NCBI RefSeq assembly: GCF_018780075.1
Contig: NZ_JADMKB010000132.1
Location: 1-64,000 of the forward strand
Origin: Hydrogenophaga sp.
Lineage (GTDB): Bacteria > Pseudomonadota > Gammaproteobacteria > Burkholderiales > Burkholderiaceae_C
Direction: 5' to 3'
DNA: 64,000 nt
Made by a program: the position numbers and the translations under genes. Below the pieces are notes generated by a model. That model had not been told where the DNA came from and made no database searches. It worked only from the letters and a program-made list of their open reading frames with translations. Position 1 is the first letter of the stretch. Every line of letters starts with the position of its first letter. Positions 41,845 through 51,019 of the stretch are shown here, piece by piece.

Positions 41845-43386
41845 TCAGGCGAATTCGCCTTTGTATTGATCTCGCAGCAGGTTCTTCTGCACCTTGCCCA
41901 TGGTGTTGCGGGGCAGTTCGTTGACCACCCAGCAGCGTTTGGGGATCTTGAAATTGGCGAGTTGGGACTTGAGCACGCCGATCACCTGGTCCGGGTCCAC
42001 GGCGGCGCCGGGTTTGGGGATGATCACCGCGACGCCGACCTCGCCGAAGTCCGGGTGCGGCACCCCCACCAGCGCGCTCTCGGCCACGCCAGGCATGTCG
42101 TTGATGTAACCCTCGATCTCGGCCGGGTAGACGTTGTAGCCACCGGAGATGATCAGGTCTTTGCTGCGACCGACGATGACAACGTAACCCTGTTCGTCCA
42201 CGCGCCCCACGTCGCCGGTCTTGAAGAAACCGTCGGCCGTGAACTCCTCGGCCGTTTTTTCCGGCATGCGCCAGTAGCCCTTGAACACGTTGGGCCCACG
42301 CACCTGGATGCCACCGATCTCGCCCTGTGCAACGGTCTGGTCGCCATCACCGACCACCCTCAGCTCCACGCCCGGCAGCGGAAAGCCCACCGTGCCTCCG
42401 CGTCGCTCGGTCTGCCCCGGGTAACGCGGGTCGTCGCCGCAAGGGTTGGACGTGAGCATGACCGTCTCGCTCATGCCGTAGCGCTCCAGAATCGTGTGGC
42501 CGGTGCGGACCTGCCACTCGGTGAAGGTTTCGATCAGCAACGGTGCCGAACCCGAAATGAACAGCCGCATGTGGCGGGCCTGCGCGGGCGTGAGCGTGGG
42601 CTCGGCCAGCATGCGCACGTACAGCGTGGGCACACCCATGAACACGGTGGCCTCGGCGAACTTGGCGATCGCCCGCTTCGGGTCGAACTTCGAGAACCAG
42701 ATCATCTTGCTGCCGTTGATCAGCGCACCGTGGATGGCCACGAACAGGCCGTGCACGTGGAAGATCGGCAGCGCGTGGATCAGCACATCGTCGGGTCGCC
42801 AGCCCCAGTGGTCGCGCAGCACCCGCGCGTTGCTGAGCATGTTGCCGTGCGTGAGCATGGCGCCCTTGCTGCGGCCGGTGGTGCCGCTGGTGTACAGGAT
42901 GGCAGCCAGGTCGTCGCTGCCCCTCACTGCGGGCGTGTGGCGGTCGCTCATGTGCGCAGCACGGTCCAGCAGGCTGCCGGTGCGGTCGTCACCCAGCGTG
43001 AAGACGAATGCCGTGCCGGCGGTGAAGGCGATCTTGCTGACCCAGCCGTGGTTCTTCGGGCTGCACACCACGACGGCCGGTTCGGCGTTGCCGATGAAAT
43101 ACTCGATCTCGGCGCTCTGGTAAGCGGTGTTGAGCGGCAGGAACACATGGCCCGCGCGCAGCGTGGCCAGGTACAGCACCATGGCCTCGACCGATTTTTC
43201 CACCTGCACCGCGATGCGCGAGTGGGCCGGCAGGTCGAGCGAGTCGATCAGGTTGGCCACCATGGCGGTCGCGCGGTCGAGATCGCACCACGAATAGACC
43301 AACCCGTCGTCGGTCTCCACGGCGGTGCGGTCGAGGTCGGCGGGAAAGGCATCGCGCAAGGCGACGAACAGGTTGTGGTTGCTCAT
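41845..43386 (-). CDS. matB: Malonyl-CoA synthetase (malonate--CoA ligase)
   Basis: This 513-residue adenylate-forming enzyme has YTSGTTGRSKGAMLTHGN (ATP-binding P-loop motif), YGMSETVMLTSNP, and RNTMGKVQKNLLR with the catalytic Lys near the C-terminus. It is encoded with a malonyl-CoA decarboxylase and a GntR regulator, the arrangement of the rhizobial matRAB cluster, so malonate is the likely substrate. It converts malonate, ATP and CoA to malonyl-CoA, AMP and PPi. Confidence 0.9.
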   Translation of the reverse strand: MSNHNLFVALRDAFPADLDRTAVETDDGLVYSWCDLDRATAMVANLIDSLDLPAHSRIAVQVEKSVEAMVLYLATLRAGHVFLPLNTAYQSAEIEYFIGNAEPAVVVCSPKNHGWVSKIAFTAGTAFVFTLGDDRTGSLLDRAAHMSDRHTPAVRGSDDLAAILYTSGTTGRSKGAMLTHGNMLSNARVLRDHWGWRPDDVLIHALPIFHVHGLFVAIHGALINGSKMIWFSKFDPKRAIAKFAEATVFMGVPTLYVRMLAEPTLTPAQARHMRLFISGSAPLLIETFTEWQVRTGHTILERYGMSETVMLTSNPCGDDPRYPGQTERRGGTVGFPLPGVELRVVGDGDQTVAQGEIGGIQVRGPNVFKGYWRMPEKTAEEFTADGFFKTGDVGRVDEQGYVVIVGRSKDLIISGGYNVYPAEIEGYINDMPGVAESALVGVPHPDFGEVGVAVIIPKPGAAVDPDQVIGVLKSQLANFKIPKRCWVVNELPRNTMGKVQKNLLRDQYKGEFA

Positions 43387-43406
43387 GGGTGGATCGGAAA
43401 AATCGT

Positions 43407-44174
43407 TCAGAAAATCGGGGGGCGTTTGGCCAGGAAGGCGGCAATGCCTTCCCGGTGTTCGGCGCTGTCGGCGTAATCGTAGGCGGTGGCCAGCAGGGCT
43501 TCGGCGTTCTGCCCATGGGACAGCGCGCGCAAGGCCTGCTTGTTCATCCTGGCGGCCTGCGGCGCCAGGCGCGTCATGCGCAGCACCCGCTGCAAGGCCT
43601 CGGCGGGCACATCGGCATCGTGCAGCACCCCCTGCAGGAAGCCGCGCACCAGCATCGTGGGCGCGTCCAGCACCGCGGCTTCCAGCAGCATCTGCCGCGC
43701 CGTGGCCAACCCCACCTCGCGCACGACCAGTTCGGCCTCGCGCGGGGCCATGGGAAAGCCCAGCTTGGCGATGGGTGCACCGAAACGCGCGCCCTGCCCT
43801 GCCACACGGACGTCGCAGCAGCTGGCGATTTCGACCCCGGCGCCCATGCAGTTGCCTTCGATCTGCGCGACGATGGGCAGGTCACAGGCCAGCATGGCCG
43901 AGAGGCCACCCCAGACGTCGCTTTCATGGAAGTCGCGCAGGCCCTCGGGGTGGAAACGGAAGTCCGTGTACTCGGCGATGTCACCGCCCGCACAGAAATG
44001 CCCGCCCTCGCCCGCCACCCGCACGGCGCGCACGTCGCTGCGCTGCTGCAGCTCGTTGAACACCTGCCGCAGTTCACGCCACATCGCTCGCGACATGGCG
44101 TTGAACTTGGCCGGGTTCGACAAGGTCACCAGCGCGGCAGCGCCATCGATCAGCAGACGGACGTGGCCTGACAT
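43407..44174 (-). CDS. Enoyl-CoA hydratase/isomerase family protein
   Basis: Starting at 44174 (MSGHVRLLIDGAAALVTLSN), this protein of about 255 residues has the crotonase fold with EGGHFCAGGDIAEY for the oxyanion hole and EGNCMGAGVEIASCC. It lies between matB and the Bug protein gene in the malonate cluster, which suggests a role in handling an acyl-CoA related to malonyl-CoA, but no such role is part of the basic malonate pathway. Confidence 0.85.
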   Translation of the reverse strand: MSGHVRLLIDGAAALVTLSNPAKFNAMSRAMWRELRQVFNELQQRSDVRAVRVAGEGGHFCAGGDIAEYTDFRFHPEGLRDFHESDVWGGLSAMLACDLPIVAQIEGNCMGAGVEIASCCDVRVAGQGARFGAPIAKLGFPMAPREAELVVREVGLATARQMLLEAAVLDAPTMLVRGFLQGVLHDADVPAEALQRVLRMTRLAPQAARMNKQALRALSHGQNAEALLATAYDYADSAEHREGIAAFLAKRPPIF

Positions 44175-44194
44175 CGGGTGTCTTGTCGGAGGAC

Positions 44195-45181
44195 TCAGTC
44201 CAGCTTGGCGCCCGAGGCCTTGACCACCTGCGCCCATTTTTTCAGTTCGGCCTTGATGAATCCGTCGAACTGCGCGCCGGTGAGGTTGGGGAAGTCGGCA
44301 CCTTGTGAGGCCCAGACGGCCTTGGCTTCGTCGGTCTGGGCGGCCTTGCGGATTTCCTCAATGGCGCGGGCCTGTGCATCGGCCGGTGAGCCCTTGGGCG
44401 CCCACACACCGTACCAGGTGGTCACGTTGTAGTCGGGCAGGCCCACCTCGGCCGCGCTGGGCACATCGGGGAAAGCCGGGTTCCGTTTGTTGCCGGAGAC
44501 CATCAGCGCCTTGATGCGGCCACCCTTGATGTGGGCCGCCGAAGAGCCCAGGCCATCGAACATCATGTCCACGTTGCCCGCGATCAGGTCGTTGAGCGCC
44601 GGGCCAGCGCCGCGGTAGGGAATGTGGGTGATGAACGTCTTGCTCTGCAGCTTGAACAACTCGCCAGCGAGGTGGTGCGAGGTGCCACCACCGGCCGAAC
44701 CGTAGTTGAGCTTGCCGGGGCTGGACTTGACCTGTTCGAGAAACGCCTTGAAGTCCAGGTTGCCGAATTTCTTGGCGTTCACCACCAGCACCTGCGGCAC
44801 GCTGGCCACCTGGATCAGTGGCACCAGATCACGCTCCAGGTCGTAGTCCAGCCTGGGGTACATGCTGGGCGCTATGGTGTGATGCACCGCGCCCATGAAC
44901 AGGGTGTAGCCGTCGGGCGTGGCCTTGGCCGCGATGCCCGCCCCCAAGGTCCCGCCAGCGCCACCGCGGTTGTCGATCACCAGCGCTTTGCCCGACAGCT
45001 TGGCAAACTGGGCGGCCATCGGACGGGCAAAGGCATCGGTGCCACCGCCGGCCGGGAACGGCACGATCATGGTGACCGGCTTGCTCGGCCAGCTGGACTG
45101 GGCGTGGCCCATCGTGCTGTACAGCGTGGCGCCGACCATCGCCGCTCGCAGGACGTCTCGTCGGTTCAGACCTTGTTGCAT
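44195..45181 (-). CDS. Tripartite tricarboxylate transporter substrate-binding protein (TctC/Bug)
   Basis: AGGAGA precedes the ATG at 45181 (MQQGLNRRDVLRAAMVGATL), giving 328 residues. The RRD motif and signal region resemble a Tat or Sec signal peptide. The Bug fold is recognisable from VPFPAGGGTDAFAR and the GSAGGGTSHHLAGELF ligand loop. Such proteins bind carboxylates in the periplasm. No tctA or tctB membrane genes are adjacent, so it is an orphan binding protein, common in Burkholderiales. Its place suggests malonate as ligand. Confidence 0.9.
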   Translation of the reverse strand: MQQGLNRRDVLRAAMVGATLYSTMGHAQSSWPSKPVTMIVPFPAGGGTDAFARPMAAQFAKLSGKALVIDNRGGAGGTLGAGIAAKATPDGYTLFMGAVHHTIAPSMYPRLDYDLERDLVPLIQVASVPQVLVVNAKKFGNLDFKAFLEQVKSSPGKLNYGSAGGGTSHHLAGELFKLQSKTFITHIPYRGAGPALNDLIAGNVDMMFDGLGSSAAHIKGGRIKALMVSGNKRNPAFPDVPSAAEVGLPDYNVTTWYGVWAPKGSPADAQARAIEEIRKAAQTDEAKAVWASQGADFPNLTGAQFDGFIKAELKKWAQVVKASGAKLD

Positions 45182-45216
45182 GGGGTTTGTCTCCTGTTGT
45201 GGTTGGGATGGCAGCG

Positions 45217-46545
45217 TCAAAGGTAAAGATCCTTGATCGCCGTGGCTATCGGGATTTTTCCCTGCGTGAGCGCGGCCCGGTTCTTGTCAAGCCGCTTGGG
45301 ATCGTAGAGGTAGTTCACCATCAGGCCATAGGACTGCTTGAAGCCCTTGGCCGACGGGTCGCCGGCCCAGTTGAGACGCTCAACGCGCGCGCCGTTGCCC
45401 AGGTGGAAACGCGCCACCGGGTCCAGCGGTTTGCCGTCCTGCAGCTCCATGCCCAGGTAACGTGCGGCCCAGCCCAGCAAAGCCAGGCGCTCTGGGGCCT
45501 TTTCCCCCAGCTCGGCCGCGTTGTCCCAGGCCTTGAGCAAATCAGCGGGCGCCGCCTTGTTCAGCCAAGTGCGCAGCCCCGGTATCGGCGAGAGCGTGGC
45601 GAAGGTCTTGAGGCGGGGGAACTCCTGGTGCAGGGTCTCGACCACGCGCTTGATGAGCGAGTCGCCGAAGCTCACGCCACGCAGGCCCGCCTGCGTGTTG
45701 CTGATGGAATAGAAGATGGCGGTGGTGGCTCGGTCCAGATCGGCCGGCGCGGCGGCTTCGTCGAGCAGCGGGGTGATGCTGGTCGCGATCTCGTTGACCA
45801 GCGCCACCTCCACGAAGATCAGCGGCTCGCCCGGCAGGCGCGGGTGGAAAAACCCGTAGCAGCGGCGGTCGCTGTCGAGCCGGTTCTTCACGTCGTCCCA
45901 GCTGCGGATGTCGTGCACCGCTTCGTACTTGATGAGCTTTTCCACCAGCGATGCGGGCGAGTCCCAGCTGATGCGGCGCAGCTCCAGGAAACCCACATCG
46001 AACCAGGTGGAAAACATGTACTCCATTTCGACATCCAGCGCCCGCAGACGCCGGTCGGTCTTCAATTGGGCCTGCATCTCGGCGCGCAGGTTCACCAGAA
46101 AGGCAATGCCCTCCGGGTGGGCGCTGAAGCGCTGCAGCAAGCGCCGCCGCGGCGACACCGTGGCGCGGCGGTAGAGCACCTCGGCGGCGGCCTCGTCGGG
46201 TGTGCCCACGGTGGCCAGGTAGGTCTCCTGCGCCGCCTTCACCTGCGCCGGGTCGGCCACGAAACGTTCGCTCATGAGCAGCCAGAGATCGCGCCGGTGC
46301 GCAGGCGTTGCGCTGGCGTACCAGTCCACCACCGCCTGGGCCCGGCGCCCGCCCTCCACCTCGCTCACCAGCGGGTCCACGATGGCTTTGAGCTCGTCGA
46401 GCTTGTGGCGCAATGCGCGCGGCGACATGGCCTCCTCACCCTGCCGCAACCGGGCCTGCAAGCGCTCCTGCGTCGAACGCGTCACCGCTGGGGACGGCGC
46501 ACGCAGGCGGGACACACGCTGGACGATCCATTCGGTGGTGTTCAT
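45217..46545 (-). CDS. matA: Malonyl-CoA decarboxylase
   Basis: This 442-residue protein matches the malonyl-CoA decarboxylase family, with FVEVALVNEIATSI and a helical N-terminal domain, and the conserved C-terminal AVERLNWAGDPSAKGFKQS-like segment where a Ser/His pair acts. It makes acetyl-CoA and CO2 from malonyl-CoA. The first 4 bp overlap the GntR gene stop, so the two are coupled. Together with MatB it turns malonate into acetyl-CoA. Confidence 0.9.
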   Translation of the reverse strand: MNTTEWIVQRVSRLRAPSPAVTRSTQERLQARLRQGEEAMSPRALRHKLDELKAIVDPLVSEVEGGRRAQAVVDWYASATPAHRRDLWLLMSERFVADPAQVKAAQETYLATVGTPDEAAAEVLYRRATVSPRRRLLQRFSAHPEGIAFLVNLRAEMQAQLKTDRRLRALDVEMEYMFSTWFDVGFLELRRISWDSPASLVEKLIKYEAVHDIRSWDDVKNRLDSDRRCYGFFHPRLPGEPLIFVEVALVNEIATSITPLLDEAAAPADLDRATTAIFYSISNTQAGLRGVSFGDSLIKRVVETLHQEFPRLKTFATLSPIPGLRTWLNKAAPADLLKAWDNAAELGEKAPERLALLGWAARYLGMELQDGKPLDPVARFHLGNGARVERLNWAGDPSAKGFKQSYGLMVNYLYDPKRLDKNRAALTQGKIPIATAIKDLYL

Positions 46546-47210
46546 GCCGAAATCCTCGACGTCTGGTTGCGGGCCAATTCGCGCAACGCCACGCGCTGGC
46601 GGGTCAGGTGAGTGCGCATCGCCGCTTCGGCACCCTCGGCGTCGTGCGCCTTGAGGGCGGCGTACACCGCCATGTGCTCCGACAGGCTCTGCTCAAGCCG
46701 ACCGGGCGCATGCAGCTGCTGCAGGCGGGCGAGTTTGACGATCTTGCGCAGGTCACCGATCACCTGCGACAGCCAGCGGTTGTTCGCCAGCAGGATGATG
46801 GCCTCGTGGATCGCAAAGTTGGTGTCGTAGTACTCGGTGATGCGCTTGGCCTTGGCGCTGCGCTGCAGCCGGTCGTGCAGCTGCTCCAGCGCGGCCAGAT
46901 CGGCATCCGTCGCGTTGTTTGCGGCCTCGAAAGCGCAACGCCCTTCGAGCAAGGCGATCACGGGGAAGATCTCGTCCAGATCGCGTTCGGTGATCTCGCT
47001 CACGAAGCATCCCCGGCGCGGCTCGTGGCGCAGCAAGCCCTCCGCCGTCAGCACCTTGAGCGCTTCGCGCAAGGGCGTTCGGGAGATGGCCCACTCGCTG
47101 CACAAGGCCGGCTCGTCGATGAAGCTGCCAGGCGCCAGTTCGCCCGCAAAGATGCGCTCGCGAAGCCTCGCGGCCACTTCGTCATGCAGGGAGTTGAGCA
47201 CCAGTCGCAT
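46542..47210 (-). CDS. matR: GntR family regulator (FCD type), putative malonate regulator
   Basis: The 222-residue protein has an N-terminal winged helix (EWAISRTPLREALKVLTAEG) and a C-terminal FCD ligand-binding domain with helical repeats. In rhizobia the equivalent MatR represses the mat genes until malonate binds. TGTAATTACA, a perfect palindrome at 47222-47231, lies 12 bp before the start and is a likely operator. The gene heads the malonate operon. Confidence 0.9.
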   Translation of the reverse strand: MRLVLNSLHDEVAARLRERIFAGELAPGSFIDEPALCSEWAISRTPLREALKVLTAEGLLRHEPRRGCFVSEITERDLDEIFPVIALLEGRCAFEAANNATDADLAALEQLHDRLQRSAKAKRITEYYDTNFAIHEAIILLANNRWLSQVIGDLRKIVKLARLQQLHAPGRLEQSLSEHMAVYAALKAHDAEGAEAAMRTHLTRQRVALRELARNQTSRISA

Positions 47211-47221
47211 TCGTGATTATC

Positions 47222-47231
47222 TGTAATTACA
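47222..47231. promoter_or_regulatory. Putative GntR operator upstream of the malonate operon
   Basis: TGTAATTACA is a perfect 10-bp palindrome just before the GntR start codon, in an AT-rich stretch that may hold the promoter. Confidence 0.55.
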
Positions 47232-47369
47232 AATAATATTAATGCGGTACTCACATTCCGAAACGGGTGTTTACCCGAAGGCCCTGCCTTCACAGATGAA
47301 CGGCGGGATGGCCATGTGGTGCCCCGCCCGGTGGCCAGCCGCCGCCCTCGCGTCAACGCTCGCGGCGAC

Positions 47370-48173
47370 TCAAGTGCGCCGGCCGCACCACCACCACAGC
47401 GCTGCCCCACCCAGGATCATGGGCACACACAGCCACTGCCCCATGCTCATGCCCAGCGAGAGCAGGCCGAGATGGGCGTCGGGTTCGCGGAAGAACTCGG
47501 CAATGAAGCGGAACACGCCGTAGCCGAACAGGAAGGCCGCGCTCACCCGCCCGGTCGCGCGCGGCTTGCGCGCGTACAACCACAGCAACACGAAGAGCAA
47601 CACCCCTTCCATGAGGAACTGGTACACCTGAGATGGATGGCGCGGCAGCTCGCCCGCGCCGCGAAACACCATGCCCCAGGGCAGCGACGGGTCGGCCACG
47701 CGGCCCCAGAGTTCGCCGTTGATGAAGTTGCCCACGCGACCGGCCGCCAGCCCGGTGGGCACACAGGGCGCCACGAAGTCCATCACCTGCAGCCAGGGCC
47801 GCTGGCGGCTGCGTGCGTACCAGACCATGGCCACCAGCACCCCCAGCATGCCGCCGTGGAAACTCATGCCGCCCTGCCAGACCGCAAAGATTTCCAGCGG
47901 ATGGCTCAGGTAGTAGGCGGGTTTGTAGAACAGGCAATAGCCGATGCGTCCACCGAGCACCACGCCCATGACGCCGAGAAAGAGGATGTCCTCCACATCT
48001 CGCGCGGTCCAGGGGCTCGGCGCCGTGATGGACGCATAGGGCTGGTGCTTCAGCCGCGCACGGCCCAGCAGCACAAACAAGCCAAACGCCGCGAGGTAGG
48101 TCAGCCCGTACCAGTGGATGGCGATGGGGCCGAGTTGCAGGGCGACAGGATCGATGGTGGGATGGATCAACAT
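47370..48173 (-). CDS. lgt: Prolipoprotein diacylglyceryl transferase
   Basis: The start at 48173 ([20 protein letters not shown]) gives 267 residues with seven membrane helices and the Lgt signature [16 protein letters not shown]. It attaches diacylglycerol to the lipobox Cys of prolipoproteins in the inner membrane. An ATG 33 bp upstream is rejected because its extension has no Lgt similarity. Confidence 0.96.
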   Translation of the reverse strand: MLIHPTIDPVALQLGPIAIHWYGLTYLAAFGLFVLLGRARLKHQPYASITAPSPWTARDVEDILFLGVMGVVLGGRIGYCLFYKPAYYLSHPLEIFAVWQGGMSFHGGMLGVLVAMVWYARSRQRPWLQVMDFVAPCVPTGLAAGRVGNFINGELWGRVADPSLPWGMVFRGAGELPRHPSQVYQFLMEGVLLFVLLWLYARKPRATGRVSAAFLFGYGVFRFIAEFFREPDAHLGLLSLGMSMGQWLCVPMILGGAALWWWCGRRT

Positions 48174-48242
48174 GGCTGTGGATTGTGCACGCGGCCAACA
48201 AAGCACCGCACTGACGAGGTCAACGGGCGGCCAGAAGACAAA

Positions 48243-48260
48243 CAGCCCCCGAAGGGGCTG
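48243..48260 (-). terminator. Intrinsic terminator after ilvD
   Basis: A 7-bp stem CAGCCCC/GGGGCTG with a 4-nt loop is followed by TGTTTGTC on the minus strand, 25 bp after the ilvD stop. Confidence 0.7.
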
Positions 48261-48284
48261 CCTGGTGGCCGGGCCAGTGGGGCT

Positions 48285-50144
48285 TCAGTCGCCCAGCAGC
48301 GACAGGTCGCGCACCGCACCCTTGTCGGCCGAGGTGGCCAGCAAGGCATAGGCTTTGAGCGCCGTCGACACCTTGCGCGGGCGCGGCAACACGGGCTTCC
48401 AGCCCTTGGCGTCCTGCTCGGCGCGGCGTTTCGCCAGCTCTTCGTCGCTCACCAGCAGGTTGATGCTGCGGTTGGGGATGTCGATGCGGATCCTGTCGCC
48501 GTGCCGCACCAGACCGATCGCACCACCCGCCGCCGCTTCGGGCGAGCAGTGACCGATAGACAGGCCGGAGGTGCCGCCGGAGAAGCGGCCGTCGGTCAGC
48601 AGCGCGCAGGCTTTGCCCAGACCCTTGGACTTGATGTAGCTGGTCGGGTAGAGCATCTCCTGCATGCCCGGGCCACCCTTGGGGCCTTCGTAGCGCACGA
48701 TGACCACGTCCCCGGCCTTCACGTTGTCGGCCAGGATCTGTGCCACCGCCTCATCTTGCGATTCGGTCACGAAGGCCGAGCCCTCGAACACCAGGATCGA
48801 TTCGTCCACACCCGCGGTTTTCACCACGCAACCGTCCACCGCGATGTTGCCGTGCAGCACCGCCAGGCCACCCTCTTGCGAGAAGGCGTGCTCGCCCGAA
48901 CGGATGCAGCCCTCGGCACGGTCCACGTCCAGACTGGGCCAGCGCGTGGCCTGGCTGAAAGCGACCTGCGTCGGGATGCCGGCCGGGCCGGCCATGTAGA
49001 AGGTCTTGACCTCTTCGGACGGGTTGCGGGCGATGTCCCACGCGTCCAGGGCGTCCTTCATCGTCTTCGCGTGAATGGTGGGCACGTCGGTGTGCAGCTT
49101 GCCAGCACGGTCCAGCTCCCCGAGGATGGCCATGATGCCGCCCGCGCGGTGCACGTCTTCGATGTGGTACTTGTTGGTGTTGGGCGCCACCTTGCACAGC
49201 TGCGGCACGACGCGCGAGAGGCGGTCGATGTCGGCCATGGTGAAGTCGATCTCCGCTTCCTGAGCGATCGCCAAAATGTGCAGGATGGTGTTCGTCGAGC
49301 CGCCCATGGCGATGTCGAGCGTGATCGCGTTCTCAAACGCCTTGACACCCATCGAACGCGGCAGCACCGATTCGTCGTCCTGCTCGTAATAGCGCTGACA
49401 CAGCTCAACCGCAAGGCGGCCGGCGCGCTTGAAGAGCTGCTCGCGGTCGGCGTGCGTGGCCACCACCGTGCCGTTGCCGGGCAGGGAGAGGCCCAACGCC
49501 TCGGTCAGGCAGTTCATCGAGTTGGCGGTGAACATGCCCGAACAAGAACCGCAGGTCGGGCAGGCCGAACGCTCGACCTCGGCGAGATCGGCATCGCTCA
49601 CTTTGTCATCCACGGCCATCACCATCGCGTCCACCAGGTCGAGCTTCTTGAACTCCATCACATGGGTTTGCGGGTTGGCCAGTCGCACTTTGCCGGCCTC
49701 CATCGGACCGCCCGACACGAACACCACCGGGATGTTCAGCCGCATCGCGGCCATCAGCATGCCGGGGGTGATCTTGTCGCAGTTGGAGATGCACACCAGC
49801 GCGTCGGCGCAATGGGCGTTGACCATGTACTCCACCGAGTCGGCGATCAGGTCGCGGCTGGGCAGTGAATACAGCATGCCGTCATGTCCCATGGCGATGC
49901 CGTCGTCCACCGCGATGGTGTTGAACTCCTTGGCCACACCGCCCGAGGCCTCGATCTCGCGTGCCACCAGTTGGCCCAGGTCTTTCAGGTGCACGTGACC
50001 GGGCACGAACTGGGTGAAGCTGTTGGCGATGGCAATGATGGGTTTGCTGAAATCGCCGTCCTTCATGCCGGTGGCGCGCCACAGCGAGCGGGCGCCGGCC
50101 ATGTTGCGGCCGGCGGTGGAGGTCTTGGAACGGTAAACAGGCAT
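48285..50144 (-). CDS. ilvD: Dihydroxy-acid dehydratase
   Basis: This 619-residue protein has the IlvD signatures [10 protein letters not shown] and [15 protein letters not shown], which hold Fe-S cluster ligands, and the C-terminal [20 protein letters not shown] motif. It dehydrates 2,3-dihydroxy acids in Val, Leu and Ile synthesis. Before the ATG the minus strand reads only ACCCACCCACACACC, without a Shine-Dalgarno sequence. Confidence 0.98.
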   Translation of the reverse strand: MPVYRSKTSTAGRNMAGARSLWRATGMKDGDFSKPIIAIANSFTQFVPGHVHLKDLGQLVAREIEASGGVAKEFNTIAVDDGIAMGHDGMLYSLPSRDLIADSVEYMVNAHCADALVCISNCDKITPGMLMAAMRLNIPVVFVSGGPMEAGKVRLANPQTHVMEFKKLDLVDAMVMAVDDKVSDADLAEVERSACPTCGSCSGMFTANSMNCLTEALGLSLPGNGTVVATHADREQLFKRAGRLAVELCQRYYEQDDESVLPRSMGVKAFENAITLDIAMGGSTNTILHILAIAQEAEIDFTMADIDRLSRVVPQLCKVAPNTNKYHIEDVHRAGGIMAILGELDRAGKLHTDVPTIHAKTMKDALDAWDIARNPSEEVKTFYMAGPAGIPTQVAFSQATRWPSLDVDRAEGCIRSGEHAFSQEGGLAVLHGNIAVDGCVVKTAGVDESILVFEGSAFVTESQDEAVAQILADNVKAGDVVIVRYEGPKGGPGMQEMLYPTSYIKSKGLGKACALLTDGRFSGGTSGLSIGHCSPEAAAGGAIGLVRHGDRIRIDIPNRSINLLVSDEELAKRRAEQDAKGWKPVLPRPRKVSTALKAYALLATSADKGAVRDLSLLGD

Positions 50145-50255
50145 GGTGTGTGGGTGGGTGTGAGGTCAGAAAACAGAGAATCGATTATCCCGCACCCCAA
50201 CGGGAGTCAGAGCCCGCAGCCCCACGGGGCGCAAGGGCTACAGACGGGTGGCGGA

Positions 50256-50495
50256 TCAGCGGCGCTTGGTCCGGATCCCCAGGGCGGCGCGCTGCTTGTC
50301 GATACGCTCCTGTTTTTTCTGGTCCATCTTTTCCATTTCCTTGCGTTTGGTGTAGCCCGTGGCATCGGCCCAGGCCCACCAGACCACCGCCAACGCAAAC
50401 GGCGACAGCACCCACAACCACGAAAGCCCGGCAACGAATCCGATCTCCAGGTACTTCAACACCATCAGGGCAATGCCCAGAATCAGCAAATACAT
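50256..50495 (-). CDS. Small Trp-rich membrane protein (TIGR04438-like)
   Basis: GGAGA precedes the ATG at 50495, giving 79 residues (MYLLILGIALMVLKYLEIGF). Two membrane helices with several Trp (LSWLWVLSPFALAVVWWAWA) are followed by a highly charged tail. It matches a conserved small Trp-rich protein found in Burkholderiales; its role is unknown. Confidence 0.8.
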   Translation of the reverse strand: MYLLILGIALMVLKYLEIGFVAGLSWLWVLSPFALAVVWWAWADATGYTKRKEMEKMDQKKQERIDKQRAALGIRTKRR

Positions 50496-50619
50496 CACAG
50501 TCTCCGGTAAAGGTCCGATAAAGCTTGGCAAGTTCCTGTAAACACCGAGGGACGTCTCGGCCAACTCGCTAAAATCGCGTCCTGTGAGATGCTCACGACA
50601 CCCCCACGAGGACAACACC

Positions 50620-50925
50620 ATGAAACGTGCTTTGATGATTATGGCTGCGATGGCCGCCATTTCCGCCCCCGCCATGGCGGACCAAGCCCTGGCCACTGCC
50701 AAGAACTGCATGGCTTGCCACGCCACAGACAAAAAGCTGGTGGGCCCTGCCTACAAGGACGTCGCCAAGAAATACGCTGGCGATGCCAAAGCCGCCGACA
50801 TGCTGGCCGCGAAGATCATGAAGGGTGGCGTGGGTGTCTGGGGTGCGATCCCCATGCCCGCCAATGCGCAGGTCAATGACGCCGATGCCAAGAAGCTGGC
50901 GGCCTGGGTGCTGAGCCTGAAGTAA
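50620..50925 (+). CDS. Class I cytochrome c (c551/c552-like)
   Basis: GAGGAC precedes the ATG. The 101-residue protein has a Sec signal peptide (1-20, ending AMA/D), the haem site CMACH and the axial Met region WGAIPMPANAQV. It is a soluble periplasmic electron carrier of the cytochrome c551 type, a possible donor to cbb3 oxidase. Confidence 0.95.
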   Translation: MKRALMIMAAMAAISAPAMADQALATAKNCMACHATDKKLVGPAYKDVAKKYAGDAKAADMLAAKIMKGGVGVWGAIPMPANAQVNDADAKKLAAWVLSLK

Positions 50926-50945
50926 TCACGGTTCGCGCTCTAAAG

Positions 50946-50976
50946 AAAAACCCCGCTGGAGTCCAGCGGGGTTTTT
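50946..50976. terminator. Bidirectional terminator between cytochrome c and acs
   Basis: AAAAACCCCGCTGG and CCAGCGGGGTTTTT form a 14-bp perfect stem with a 3-nt loop and a T-run on either strand, between convergent genes. Confidence 0.92.
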
Positions 50977-51019
50977 TGTTGCCTGGCGTCTTTCGATGCC
51001 AGGCACGGGGTCAGCACAA

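Noticed and set aside
47316-49868. An 850-residue plus-strand frame across lgt and ilvD
   Set aside because: It is antisense to two recognised genes and has shadow-type composition.
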